NCBI GenBank assembly: GCA_020736575.1
Contig: JAGPYM010000006.1
Coordinates: 1,426,001-1,490,000 of the forward strand
Length of the DNA: 64,000 bases
DNA from: Thelonectria olida
Taxonomy: Eukaryota; Ascomycota; Sordariomycetes; Hypocreales; Nectriaceae
Direction: 5' to 3'
Below the pieces are notes generated by a model that was given only the letters and a program-made list of their open reading frames with translations, ran no database searches and was not told where the DNA came from. Each line of letters begins with the position of its first letter. Position 1 is the first letter of the stretch. Positions 48,740 to 59,384 of the stretch are shown here, piece after piece. A program made the position numbers and the translations under genes.

Positions 48740-48913
48740 TCAGTTGCAGTACTTGGCACAGTAACCGCAAAGAGGACCGCGGATAGTGACGGGATCCATG
48801 CAGCCGCACTCGCAGAGGCACATACCCACGGCGCGTTGATTAGCAGAGCCGGGTTGGGTTGGGGAAGCGGTGGCGAGCACCGGGACCTTGGTGGTTTGCT
48901 GCTGCATGCACAT
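48740..48913 (-). CDS. Tiny cysteine-rich protein (57 aa), unknown function
   Basis: An ATG at 48913 sits in a near-perfect initiation context (CAGCCACCATG) and opens 57 codons ending in TGA at 48742-48740. Residues 1-30 are Gln/Thr/Pro/Ala-rich. Residues 31-57 hold seven of eight cysteines in the pattern CLCECGC, eleven residues (MDPVTIRGPLC...), then CGYCAKYC. Spaced Cys pairs suggest a metal-binding or redox knot. There is no signal peptide, so it is probably intracellular (inference). The motif is too ordered for a chance frame, and a longer overlapping frame on the same strand has low-complexity sequence. It is small enough to be missed by standard gene callers. Confidence 0.6.
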   Translation of the reverse strand: MCMQQQTTKVPVLATASPTQPGSANQRAVGMCLCECGCMDPVTIRGPLCGYCAKYCN

Positions 48914-49909
48914 GGTGGCTGAGTTTGAGTTGGTGGTCTTTTGTTTTGTGTAGGTGGCTTGGCTCGAGTGATGCAGGATGAAGAGTGGTGATAGTGTGCG
49001 TGTTGGTGTCGATGTAGGAGAGATAGAGGTGAGTGTTGAGATGGGTTTGTCTGTTGTTGTTTTATATGTCGAGAGGAGGAGAATGAATCACAGAACGCAA
49101 CGGTATTGGTGTGAGATCCGAGGACCTGAACAAACAACTGCTGCCAGGCAGCTGGCGAAAGCACTATATTCTCTGGGAGGCCGTATGGCACAGGAATACC
49201 AATGACAGATAAGCATGGCCGGCTTGTATCTACTCAAAGGTGAAAGAGAAAGACGAAGTGCTCGTATAACCTCGTTGAGTCGAGGACTGTTTCCTTTCAT
49301 GGCTGCGTGCTTTTGACTATTGGCGTCCGTGTCTTTATCGCTTTCGTCTGCGTTGTCCGGCGATTGACCTCTAGTGAGGGCCGAGTTCTAATGTCGGTCC
49401 AGGACTGCATCTCGATAGTCGTGGTTGATCGAGTGCGCCGAGTGGCAGGGCGGATGTAAGCTAGGTCACCGGAGAACATGATGAAAAGGAGATGAGATTA
49501 ATGAGGATTGAAGGAATGAGAAGGAGGAGGGATGGAAGAAGGTAGATACGAGATTGAGTTGCTTGAAAGAAGATGGTGGGATGAGGCTCATTGTCTGCCG
49601 TTTGGGGATGAATAGGTGCCCCGACCACCTCCATGGAGAAAGAAAACTAACATGAGGAGAGGCAATATTAAAAGATCAGTCCGAACTCAGGTATGTAAGA
49701 TGCCTGTTATGATGAATGAGACCATATCTGCTTTGAGGATAGAGGGAGGTCATACAGCTTCCCCATTAGATACCTACCTACCCAGTGAAGTGCCGACACA
49801 TGCATCTATCTATCCGTATAGATCCAAAGCAACAACGGGCGGGGACCCACATCTTGCAAAGATCTCGATGCGCAATTAGACGTATCGCCTTCATCAACCA
49901 AAACAAGCT
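48914..49909. other. Intergenic between cysteine-rich gene and tRNA-Val
   Basis: Promoter and leader of the cysteine-rich gene, which is C/A-rich on the minus strand. No other gene seen. The short frame at 49297-49479 (-) is not convincing. Confidence 0.4.
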
Positions 49910-49983
49910 GGTTTCGTGGTCTAGCTGGTTATGGCATCTCGTTAACACCGAGAAGGTCCCCGGTTCGAGCCCGGGCGAAATCA
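49910..49983 (+). tRNA. tRNA-Val (anticodon AAC)
   Basis: A 74-nt cloverleaf. Acceptor stem GGTTTCG pairs with CGAAATC (49976-49982), with one G-U pair. The D-arm contains an A box (TGGTCTAGCTGG, 49917-49928). Anticodon stem TCTCG/CGAGA encloses loop TTAACAC with anticodon AAC at 49944-49946. The T-arm contains a perfect B box GGTTCGAGCCC (49962-49972). The discriminator is A. No intron. It closely resembles the yeast tRNA-Val(AAC) as I recall it. It decodes GUU, and GUC after A34-to-inosine editing. Confidence 0.96.
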
Positions 49984-49985
49984 CA

Positions 49986-49990
49986 TTTTT
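49986..49990 (+). terminator. Pol III terminator of tRNA-Val
   Basis: A run of five T residues two bases after the discriminator, as expected for RNA polymerase III. Confidence 0.85.
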
Positions 49991-50241
49991 GATTGTGAGG
50001 CCAAATGGCTTCTTTTTACTTCAGTCTATGATTCAAGACGCTCTCTTTTTCTGGAGCAAAAAAAGGGTTATACGCTGTGCATACTCCACGATGGGTCGGT
50101 GCCGCCCTGGACCTACGTACATCTAAGAGACGATTAGAACCTTTGGTACCTTAAGGTTAGGTGAGTACTGTACGTTCCACGGGTGAATGAAAACAAATGG
50201 CACATGGAATTTATATCACCAATGAATTGCTGTATCAGCAA

Positions 50242-50280
50242 GTATTAGTACGAAGCTCTAACCAACTGAGTTACGAAAGC
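50242..50280 (-). pseudogene. 5' half of a tRNA-Ile(AAT)-like gene
   Basis: The minus strand from 50280 reads as acceptor 5' strand (GCTTTCG), TA, D-stem and loop (ACTCAGTTGGTTAGAGC), then an anticodon-arm 5' strand and loop CTAATAC with AAT at 50246-50244. No T-arm, B box or acceptor 3' strand follows. The D-stem has one mismatch (A10 opposite C25). It is therefore a truncated relic, broken just past the anticodon, about 260 bp from the intact tRNA-Val. Confidence 0.55.
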
Positions 50281-51651
50281 TGTCCAATGGGCCGAGTGCT
50301 ATGTCAGCTGCGATAGTGTGAGCCATGAGCGAGGTGGTTGTTGACCGAGCAGGTAAAAATGCAGATTAGAGACGATCGAGACTGACTTATTTAGTCAGAG
50401 ACATTGGATGTGAAGATGCACTCCTCCTCCCTTGCTTGTTGGACTCTTGGTGAAGACATCTCACTTGTACTCGCTATTCTGCGCAACAGATGGAGAATGA
50501 GACGAGATGAAAAGGAACCATTTGACTTGTGGATCGAATCGATGCTCTTTGTCCTCGGCTCCATGCAACCAACACAGTTAGGAAATTTACCTTCCGTAGA
50601 AGCCCGAGCCCGTAACGATATCTCATCCTGATGATGCCGTCGGCAACAGCCGAAGACGGAAGCACCCTCGACACAGACGCCGGTGGGCTGGCTGTTGGGC
50701 CGTTGCAAGTGATGCTGTTTTCAACGGGCATTTGATAGCGGAATACTTCATTCTGTGTCTTTTGGGAAGAGGGAGGGTAAGAATGGGTAACAGACGAGGG
50801 TGTTTGTCTGCGACTGTGACATGTCTGACTTTGAAGACATGTTTCTATCCGTAAATAAAATAAAAAACGGGCGATTGCGCCGTCGTACGCAGAACCTTTG
50901 TGCGCGACCGGATTTCCCGGATATATGTACTCGATACATGAACGGAGTCTTGATGTCTTGATTTCCTCGTAACCCCCTGCCGATCAGCAACTCCTTCGGG
51001 CCAAAGCTGGTATGACGATGAGCAGCCTCCATCTCCGCATGCAGACAGACGCCTTGTTTGAGCGAGCATTTGTGGTATCCAACGTAAGGATTATCTAAGG
51101 GAGGCATGTGCAATAGCTCGTATTGCATTGTTATCGCCCGGAGAACAGAGCATGAGCAGTTGGTCCCATCGGGTTACATTAAGACCGCTACTCCCTGCTT
51201 GTATTAATATCCTCCATATATCCAATGAACTCTCTGACAACTCACTACACTTGGTGAGCATTTCCCAAAATAACGACCAACACCAACCGTTTCCACCTGC
51301 GTTCTGCATTGACTTACATTAGTCCCTTCCTTCTGAAGCAAGCCCGTTTCCCTTCTTTTTGCAGGGATCTTCTAAAAGGAAACAAAAAAACCCTCCAGCC
51401 ACAGGGATCAACGGCACAGCACGTACAAGGAACAAGGAAGAGGGTGGTGCATGCCCCCACTCTAGATCCATCGGGTCCAGCGTCGCGAACGGGCTTTCTC
51501 GCCTGAGACGCCCATTGCAGGTGAGGAGTGAACCGGACAGGGTTGTCATACAACTGTGATATCAGCGCCGTACAAAGTACGGAATACTTGCGAGAAGAGG
51601 GTCACGGCGAAACATCCCGGTGTCGTAGGGCAGAGTGGAGGAGAGAGAGAG

Positions 51652-51659
51652 TATTTAAG
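51652..51659 (+). promoter_or_regulatory. TATA-like box of the carboxypeptidase gene
   Basis: TATTTAAG about 120 bases before the ATG at 51776, a usual spacing for fungal promoters. Confidence 0.4.
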
Positions 51660-51775
51660 CCGGAGATGCCCAGGCGGGACTGCGTCTAGTTTCCGAGTTT
51701 CTGGGGTTGGCTGATCTTGTTTCGAGACCAAGCATCTATTCTTCCGTACCGAGACTATCTCGCCAAGTCGGAATA

Positions 51776-53480
51776 ATGTGGTTCTCAGTCGTCTCTGCCG
51801 TCTTGCTCGGCCTCGCCCCCATGGCCGATGCTATGGGGGGTCTGCAATCCAACAGCAAGCTCTTCCGAACCAAGACTCCTCAAGTATCTGAAAAGACGAC
51901 GTTTCAGAGCAAGGCAACATCTGCTACGCTCAAATATGTTGAGAACTCGGGCGTGTGCGAGACCACGCCTGGTGTAAACCAGTACTCGGGATACATCTCT
52001 CTTGGTGAGTTGCCTCGCAACACACCACCCATCTCACTGGACACTCACTTACACACTCTCTCTTTCAGGCACAAATATGAGCATGTGGTTCTGGTTCTTC
52101 GAAGCCCGCAACGATGCCGAAAACGCCCCCCTGGCCCTCTGGCTCAACGGCGGCCCTGGATGCTCCTCCATGGTCGGCCTCTTCCAGGAGAACGGCCCCT
52201 GCCACTTCGTCAACAACGAGACGGAACCCAGATTGAACCCGCACTCGTGGAATGAGTACGCAAACATGCTCTATCTCGACCAGCCCATCGGCGCCGGCTT
52301 CAGCTACGGCGAATACAACGTCAACTCGACCCTTGACGCGGCCCCCTACGTCTGGACCTTCCTGCAGGCCTTCTTCGAGAACTTCCAAAAGTACCGCTCC
52401 CGCGACTTCGGCCTCTTCACCGAGTCGTACGGCGGCCGCTACGGGCCCGAGTTCGCCCTGCACTTCCTCGAGCAGAACGACGCCATCCAGCAGGGCCGCG
52501 GCATCGGCGAGCAGATCAACCTGGTGGCGCTGGGCATCAACAACGGCTGGATCGACCCCAAGCGCCAGTTCCTCGCGTACGCCACCTACGCGGCGCACAA
52601 CCCGTACCGCACCATCCTCAACAACTCGACGGCGACGCTGCAGCGCTTCGTGAACGACTACAACGAGTACTGCGTGCCGGCCATCGACAACTGCACGACG
52701 CTGGCCGGGCAGGACGAGGCGTGCTACAACGCGGACTACGTGTGCAACCAGCAGATGTACTTCAACCTGCGCATCGCGAGCCGGGTCGACTTCAACGTGT
52801 ATGACGTGCGGCTCAAGGAGGACGACGAGGTGCCGCCCGAGACGTACGTGGACTGGATCACGCGCGAGGACATTATGAAGAAGATTGGGGCGCAGACGCG
52901 GTTTGCCGAGTGTGATGATACTGTGTACAACAACTTTGTCGACTCGGGCGATGGTGAGTTCTCCTCAGCGAAGGAGAAGAAAGGGGACATGGGTGGCTAA
53001 CATGGGTTTTTCATAGATGCTCGCAACTTTGCGCCCGTGTTGGAGGAGGTGATACAGCGCAACATCACGACATTGCTCTGGGCCGGCGACCTGGGTAAGT
53101 CACACGTGCCGAACCGCGGTGCAACCACTGGTCAAAAAAAGTTCCTAAATACTGACGGGCAAATCTCCAGATTGGATCTGCAACGTCGAGGGCATGTTGG
53201 ATGCGACCAACCACCTCGACTGGGCTGGCCGCGACGAATTCGTAGCCAAGTCGTTTGCAAACTACACCGTCGACGGCACAGTCAAGGGTGTGTACAAGAC
53301 GGTGGACAACGTGTCCTTCATGAAGGTGTACGAGGCTGGGCACGAGCTGCCTTATTACCGTAAGTTGGACTTCATTGCCTTGTGTAGTAGACATGATTGC
53401 TGACAAGTTGGGTAGAGCCTGAGACGGCGTTACAAGTCTTCAAGCAGATCATGCAAGGCAAGCCTTTGACTTCAACATAG
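51776..53480 (+). CDS. Secreted serine carboxypeptidase (peptidase S10)
   Basis: Five exons (51776-52004, 52069-52953, 53017-53094, 53171-53359, 53416-53480) give 481 aa. A signal peptide is evident (VVSAVLLGLAPMADA). S10 signatures are NQYSGYISLG, WLNGGPGCSSMVGLFQENGP, YLDQPIGAGFSYG, the nucleophile motif TESYGGRYGPEF with Ser196, the aspartate motif LLWAGDLDWICN and the histidine motif AGHELPYYQPE. Several N-glycosylation sequons are present (NNST, NCT, NIT, NYT, NVS). It removes C-terminal residues at acid pH, in the vacuole or outside the cell (family knowledge); the absence of a clear vacuolar propeptide and the signal peptide favour secretion. Its start follows a TATA-like box by 117 bases. 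Confidence 0.94.
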
Positions 53481-53855
53481 GACGACGGAGTACATCAAGA
53501 TAAAAGCATATACGGCGTTTTGGGTTTGGGGAGACATGGATGGGACATTGCTTTAGAATTGGTAGCAATGGGTAGAAGCCAACTGGATGGCATCAAGTGT
53601 AATCGTTCAATAGTAGTCAGCCCCTCATTATGAAGCATGGTCTATTCGACCCAGGTATTGTAGCCAATATGCTCATCTATTCCTGTTTTGTACACCTAGT
53701 GACTGTATATCCTTTTTGTTTTAATGTCCAAGTCTATCATCAACCAAAAGAATGCGCGACCGGCAGTCATGCAAGAAATATGCTGTGCAAGTTGCGAGGA
53801 GCCCAACAACATATCCGGAAATGGGGAGCCACACGGCTTCAATTCAAGATGATCG
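53481..53855. other. Convergent 3' spacer
   Basis: 3' UTR region between the carboxypeptidase and the PIG-L-type gene; nothing else seen. Confidence 0.5.
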
Positions 53856-54905
53856 TCATTTACTCTTCACATTTTCTAGGCGCAAATCATTGATGACCAT
53901 GTATCGACTAAGGGTGATCCAGCCATAGCGGAACCAAACCATCTGGCTTTTGTGTGCTTCCGTCATGGCCTTCCAGGCTGTCGCATGGGACTTTTCGCCT
54001 GTAAAGGGGCTAAAGAAGACGAGGTTGGTGGGATGAGCAGCGTTCTTATCTTCGGTCTCGGAGGCGCCGGTAGAACGAGGCCTAGAGAAGAGCAACGTAG
54101 CAAATGCGTCAACGAAGGACGTGTACTTGCGGAAGAAGTTGACCGTGGTGAGAGTGTAAAGGTCGACGGGGTTGGTGAGAGTAGCCACAAAGGCACGGCA
54201 GCCATGGTACAGGGAGATGTGGTTGGGGTGCGACGAGATGCCGTGGGCGTCGAAGGTGATGAGGACATCGATGTTGGCCGTGTAACTGTCGTTGTCGGTC
54301 GGAGGATGCGTCGCAAAGGCATCGCTCAGAAGACTGGCGATCTTGGTGCGATCCCAGGTGGTCGTCATGGAGTCGGGGAAGTCCTCTCTGGATGTTTTGT
54401 CAGTACATGATATTCTTCCCTAAGAGATGACGGTTCAAGAAGGTCGTTCACGTACACATTGTCTACGACAAAGACGTCGTCCTCGTTGCTGAGACCCAAG
54501 GCCATGCCGCTCTTAACCAACTCCTTCTTGCGTGTCTCTCCCAGGCCGTCGGCGTTGCCTAATCCACAGCAAAACCATCAGTCAAACAAATTTCTCTTGT
54601 AATAACAGTTGCGTTACAGAAATACAATCCATTGGAGTGCAAAGTCATGTAAAACGCAGGCTTCGATGAAGGCGCATACCCGTGCTTAAACATAGTATTT
54701 TAACGTGGTTTCCCGTATCGGGTTTTGTGAGGGCGAGGACGGTGGGTGAAAAGAACATGGCTTCGTCGTCGGGATGGGCGATGACTAGACAAATGCGCTT
54801 GTTCTTGAGAATTGGGAAACGAGGCTGCGTGATGTTGGCCGTCATGATGTAGAGGCCGGGGAAGACGACGGCGAGGACAGCGAGGACGAGAAGGCGCAGC
54901 TCCAT
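53856..54905 (-). CDS. gpi12: N-acetylglucosaminyl-phosphatidylinositol de-N-acetylase (PIG-L family)
   Basis: Three exons (54905-54680, 54558-54456, 54387-53856) give 286 aa. An N-terminal membrane anchor (LRLLVLAVLAVVFPGLYI, about 3-20) is followed by the PIG-L domain with the metal-binding HPDDE (residues 44-48), the LCLSTGNADGLGETRKKEL segment, and the second metal site FDAHGISSHPNH. PIG-L removes the acetyl group from GlcNAc-PI on the cytosolic face of the ER, the second step of GPI-anchor synthesis (family knowledge). All key residues are present and length fits. The second donor was chosen as GTACGT because it gives VVDNVEDFPDSM in frame; an alternative donor three codons away cannot be excluded. 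Confidence 0.93.
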
Positions 54906-55700
54906 GGTTACTACGAAAATGACGAGGTATAGACGGAGAGGATGGGGGAGAGGTTCGCGATATCGTGGGAGTCGTCGAAGCTGGTACAATCGGCCGGTTG
55001 TTCGTCAGGTGGTGGATGGTGGGTGGTGGTCAAGCTAGGATTTCGCGAGGTGAATAAAGCTGCTTCGGCCTGCGAGCTGGGAGTGGAAGGAGCCACAGAG
55101 CTGCAGGGGAGGGGAATGAGGCAACCCGGTTGATGACCTAAGACGAGCACTAAAAGCACGAAGAAAGGGTTCTGATATGGAAAGAGGAGAAGGGAGAAGT
55201 GAGGCTCTCAAGCGGGGAGTCGGAGGGACGTTTCGTGGTGGAGGGGGAGCTCGGCAGACGACAGCTCCTCGGTGAGTCGGCCCCTGTCAAATTAGTGGCC
55301 CATTACGGATTGACGGTTGAAACTAATGCTCCGGTGTGAGATGGCCCGTCGCCGTGGCTTGACCATGTAACGTGCTTAAGCTGATTTGGTTTTGGTGTTG
55401 TTGTCTCTGAAGCTGGAAATTCAATATTGAAGTTGTGGTCCGTCAAAGCTGCTGAGGTGGATAGCACCTGATGTCATGATTAGCGGCTGGAGACGGTGCA
55501 TTTTCAGGGGCCGAAGGGTTCTAAAAGGGGAACACTGCGCTAGACCCATCCTGTCGCTAGGGAAGTACCCGTCCATTCGTACCTGCCGGCACATGGCGGA
55601 TGGATTGATCACCCAGGACTTGCATTGAACTGGACAACAAATCAACTTCACACCCTACCACTTCCACTATTCTCGAGACTTCACATCCAATTCTGCCAAC
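54906..55700. other. Divergent promoter region, 0.8 kb
   Basis: Shared upstream region of the PIG-L gene (minus) and the 222-aa membrane protein gene (plus). No further gene seen. Confidence 0.5.
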
Positions 55701-56424
55701 ATGGCTCGCCAACGCAAAGAACCCAAAAATGCAGACAAAATCAAGCTCAAGCAACCCGACCGCTCCGCTCCGAGCGAAAAGACGCTACTCGACATGGCCT
55801 CGGACAGGAATCTCTTTGCCCAGGCTGATGCCCGCATGGCTCAGCTTGCCAAAGAAGCCAAACGCGCGGCCGGCGAATCCGATGATGAAGAGGATGAAGA
55901 AGACCAGATTCAGCTGTCACCCGGTGCTGAGCGCTTTCTCGAGGCCATGCTCTGGACCTTTACTCTTGCCATAATTCACTTCACATTTGAGGTGCTGGTT
56001 CAAAGCCAGTATGGTATGGATATTGAATGGCCGGCTGTCTGGGGAAGGACTGCTCGCGCATGGACAGGTATGTTGAGCCAGCTTCTATCTCGACACGATA
56101 TACTAACTTTGCGGCCTCGTAGTCTTCATCTTCATCTTCTATCCACTACACCCTCACGACGCGAACCCGAAACTCGTCCCATACGTTCCCCAAAAGTACC
56201 AGCATCACATTCGACAGTTCATATTCTTCGCCATGAGCCTCGCCTGTGGCCCATACCTCATTCATATCAGCAACAGATATGGATATATGGCTGTCATGAA
56301 GAGAGCTCCTCCCTTGGGCTGCCTGTGGCTCTGGTCGATTGTCGAACTGGACCTCGTCTGGGCTGTGCTTAGTCTATCCATCACCGTTGCTTATTCCTAC
56401 AAGAAGGGATACACCTTTAAATAA
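55701..56424 (+). CDS. Conserved fungal multi-pass membrane protein (DUF7719-like), unknown function
   Basis: Two exons (55701-56067, 56123-56424) give 222 aa. The N-terminus is basic then acidic (ESDDEEDEED, residues 59-68). Three or four hydrophobic segments follow: about 84-101 (LWTFTLAIIHFTFEVLVQ), about 123-131, about 153-171 (FIFFAMSLACGPYLIHI) and about 189-213 (LWLWSIVELDLVWAVLSLSI). The KKGYTFK tail is short and basic. From memory it resembles the DUF7719 family, but this needs a profile search. The intron is 55 nt with donor GTATGT and branch CTAAC. Its stop is only nine bases from that of the convergent gene. Confidence 0.82.
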
Positions 56425-56433
56425 GATTCATCT

Positions 56434-57204
56434 TTATTCCTGCCCACTCTCCGGACTTGGTTCCGCGGCCTCTCCTATGGTTGAACTGTCCTCATCGCTG
56501 GACCCTGACATCTTCATGCCGAGACTCATCAACGTTGCAGCCCGCGAAAGATGGCCTGGTTCCATGAGCCGATTCACCACCTCCTCCAGCTGATGGATTT
56601 TGTCTCGTTGGCTCTCTACAAGCGCTTCGAGCTTGCGCGAGCTGTCGTCCGTCTTCATCTCCCGCCATTTTGTCCTCGACTCCAGATCTCGAAGTCTCGA
56701 CGAAATCATGCTCATCTGCATGAACTGCACTCTCGCAGTTAGACCTTCTCGCTGCCGGACTAACTCGAGGACTTTGCTTCTAACCGACATCCATGCCACG
56801 GCAACGGATGTTCTGCCGCCCTGCCAACTCCGCGGGACCAAGGTCCATCGATTTCCCTCTTCTCCCATGGATGATCTGGCTTCCGTCTCTGCTACCAGGT
56901 CCAGGATGCGTTGTTCCAAGTTGAGAAGGTCATCCATGACAAAGGTGTACATCTGGTACTCGGGTTGGTAGTTATGGAAGCCCTCCTGCTGCGCATTGAG
57001 GGCTGTCACGAGATCAGCGAGCCAGGCGGACTCGGTCTTATACCAGGACAGGGACGTTTTGACTCGAAAGTACTCATCGTCACTGTTGCGAAGGTACGTG
57101 AGACGGGCGTATATGGTGGCGGCGATGGCCACAACGAATGTCAAGATGCCTGCGATGTTGGCGCTAATGGAGAGCGGCGAATCCTGTTGGCCGTGTTGGT
57201 CCAT
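56434..57204 (-). CDS. Membrane-anchored coiled-coil protein, unknown function
   Basis: Intronless, 256 aa from the ATG at 57204. One N-terminal transmembrane segment (ISANIAGILTFVVAIAATIY, about 13-32) is followed by a long, mostly helical region with charged heptads (MDDLLNLEQRILDLVAETEA, and later LRDLESRTKWREM, LEALVESQRDKIHQLEEVV), and an acidic Ser-rich C-terminus. Such small fungal proteins are common and mostly uncharacterised; no specific family is claimed. The gene is convergent with the 222-aa membrane protein, and transcripts probably overlap at their 3' ends. Confidence 0.75.
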   Translation of the reverse strand: MDQHGQQDSPLSISANIAGILTFVVAIAATIYARLTYLRNSDDEYFRVKTSLSWYKTESAWLADLVTALNAQQEGFHNYQPEYQMYTFVMDDLLNLEQRILDLVAETEARSSMGEEGNRWTLVPRSWQGGRTSVAVAWMSVRSKVLELVRQREGLTARVQFMQMSMISSRLRDLESRTKWREMKTDDSSRKLEALVESQRDKIHQLEEVVNRLMEPGHLSRAATLMSLGMKMSGSSDEDSSTIGEAAEPSPESGQE

Positions 57205-58076
57205 TGGCAGGTAGAGGTAAGATGGACATGTGAGGTGTAATAATACAATGTAATTTATGAGCGCACATTCATGGTGCCATTGAACTCATATGAAGCTAAT
57301 GTTCTGTGAATTGAAGTTTGCTGCCATTTGAGCTGAAGTGAGCTGAGACGCGATGGATCGCGTCCCTGCATTAGAGGACACGTGGAGACGCACGTGATGG
57401 AGATGATATGTTGAAGTCGACGTCGAGTTGAGGTTTATTCATAGAGCATTGCATTTCCTGGAGTAAATTGTCTAGGTATAAAAACAGGAGAGCTTTGGCT
57501 CATTCTCATTATGCAAAGGTCACATCTGCTCCATATCATGACAACTCGCCAATCCTCTAAGACTGGGGCGCAGAGCTTAGTAGCCTGAATGGCTGAAGTT
57601 GGTCTCCATGTAAGATGATTGGTGATGTATTTCGTCGGACGGAATAAGATGTTGACTAAAATGGCGAAATAGGGAGGATTAATCCCTTTGTGCGCTGACA
57701 AATTTATCTCAGGTAGCTATCGTCGTCGTGGCCTTCGTCCGGCCATGCTCAATGAAGTCGTCAGTGATAACGTTATCATCTCGGACTGAGGATTGCTTCA
57801 TCGAGAGGAGAGGGGTAGCTCCCCGGACCAAGCTCAGAATGACATGAACAACGTTGGATTCGACCGAGAATGCTTCCTAAGAATGGTGTTACTCATGGGG
57901 GAGAGCATAGAACAGAAATGGGGTTAATGAAGGGGGGGAAGGGTGATACTGGTATATAAGAGTCTAAGTGATCCCAGAGCTCACCCAGTTCAAGAGAAAC
58001 TCATCAGGCAGACGCCTTCCCTCATTCTCACAACTTCATAACCTTCTATATTGATCAATCACCATCTTCAAAAGCA
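57205..58076. other. Divergent intergenic region, 0.9 kb
   Basis: Upstream DNA of the coiled-coil protein gene (minus) and the MDR oxidoreductase (plus). Contains the TATA box listed separately; no gene seen. Confidence 0.5.
57953..57960 (+). promoter_or_regulatory. TATA box of the MDR oxidoreductase gene
   Basis: TATATAAG 117 bases before the ATG at 58077, the clearest TATA element in the window. TATA promoters often mark inducible genes. Confidence 0.6.
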
Positions 58077-59215
58077 ATGCCATCCACCATCCAAATTATC
58101 GTCAAGGCCCGTCCCCAGGGCGCCATCAACGCCTCGGAGACCTTTGCCCCTCGCTCCGTCCCCTCGCCCTCGCCCGCAGACCTCGTCGACGGCCAGATCC
58201 TCGTCGAAACGCTCTATCTCTCCCTCGACCCCATCATGCGCGACTGGCTCAACGCCGACAACGGCATCTTGGAGACCACTCTCGGAAACCCCATGCCGGG
58301 TCCCACGCTCGCCCGCGTCCTGGCCTCGCGCAGCTCCCAAGCGTCCGAGGGCGACCTCGTTACTTCGTTCGCAGGCTGGGTCGGCTCTACCATCCTCGAC
58401 GAGGGCGCCTTCGAAAAGGTCACGTATCGCCACGAGGAGCTTCCCTTGACGGACGTCCTGGGCGTCCTAGGGTTCACAGGGCTGACGGCGTACGGCGCCA
58501 TGCTGCGCGTCGGGAAGCCGCAGAAGGGGGAGACGGTTCTTGTGAGCAGCGCTGCCGGCGCGACGGGGAGTGTGGCGGCGCAGTTGGCCAAGATGCGCGG
58601 TGCGCGCGTGGTTGGCATAGCTGGCGGCGCCGGCAAGTGCGAGTGGGTGAAGAGTCTGGGGGTTGATGAGGTCTTGGACTATAAGAGCGCCGAGTACGAA
58701 GCAGAGTTTGCTCGGGTGTTGCAGGGCGGAATTGATTTGTATTTTGACAATGGTGAGTTCTAGTGACGAATGTGTTACGAGGGAGTGCTAATGGTGATGG
58801 TAGTCGGCGGACGAACCCTAGAACTCGCCATCAACAACATAAACGAGTTTGGGCGCATATTGCTCGTCGGGCAGACAAGCAGCTACAACACCGAGACTCC
58901 TTACGGCATCAAGGTAAGCCATAACCCCCTATCTCCTACCCCCTTACTCTCACAGAAAAGTAACTTACACGCAAGTCAAAGAGTCTCCTCCCCATCGCAC
59001 CCAAGTCGGCCACCATCACGGGCTTCAACATCTTCCCCTTCCTCGAGCACGCCGCTGAAGCCAGGGCAGACCTGGCGCAGTGGCTCAAGGACGGCACGCT
59101 GAAGCGCACGACGACTGTGGTCAAGGGGGGGTTGGAAGCTGCACCGCAAGGGCTGGTGGATTTGTTGGCTGGGAAGAACATGGGCAAGATGTTGGTTGAA
59201 GTCAAGGCGGAATAA
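58077..59215 (+). CDS. NADPH-dependent medium-chain oxidoreductase (prostaglandin-reductase/alkenal-reductase type)
   Basis: Three exons (58077-58752, 58804-58913, 58982-59215) give 339 aa. The N-terminal GroES-like part has VETLYLSLDPIMRDWLN, typical of the zinc-independent LTB4 dehydrogenase/2-alkenal reductase branch; the zinc ligands of alcohol dehydrogenases are absent. The Rossmann part has LGFTGLTAYGAML and VLVSSAAGATGSVAAQLAK (the AxxGxxG nucleotide loop), then DLYFDNVGGRTLE across the first intron. Such enzymes reduce activated C=C bonds with NADPH in the cytosol, often detoxifying reactive aldehydes (family knowledge). A TATA box lies 117 bases upstream. The 3' end is 170 bases from the stop of the convergent antiporter gene. 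Confidence 0.92.
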
Positions 59216-59384
59216 GCGTCGACGGATGTGAATACATGTGGAATGTGATAAATCATAATGTCATTGAATGACTGCGCTGAATTATGTCCTAATATGCGTG
59301 AGGGTTATCATGCCGAATATTCCATGTTCCTCCTCGTCTAAGTTGTATGCAATGCAAATGCTCAAAAAATCATGAATCGCGTCT

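Larger units (their letters stand above)
49991..51775. other. Intergenic, contains tRNA 5'-half relic
   Basis: Apart from the tRNA-Ile-like half at 50242-50280, no supported gene. A 126-codon frame on the minus strand (50748-51128) has a true ATG but no recognisable features and is left unannotated. The right end is the promoter of the carboxypeptidase gene. Confidence 0.45.

Noticed and set aside
50748..51128. 126-codon minus-strand frame with a true ATG
   Set aside because: No domain, signal or intron evidence; composition only moderately protein-like. Could be real but cannot be supported.
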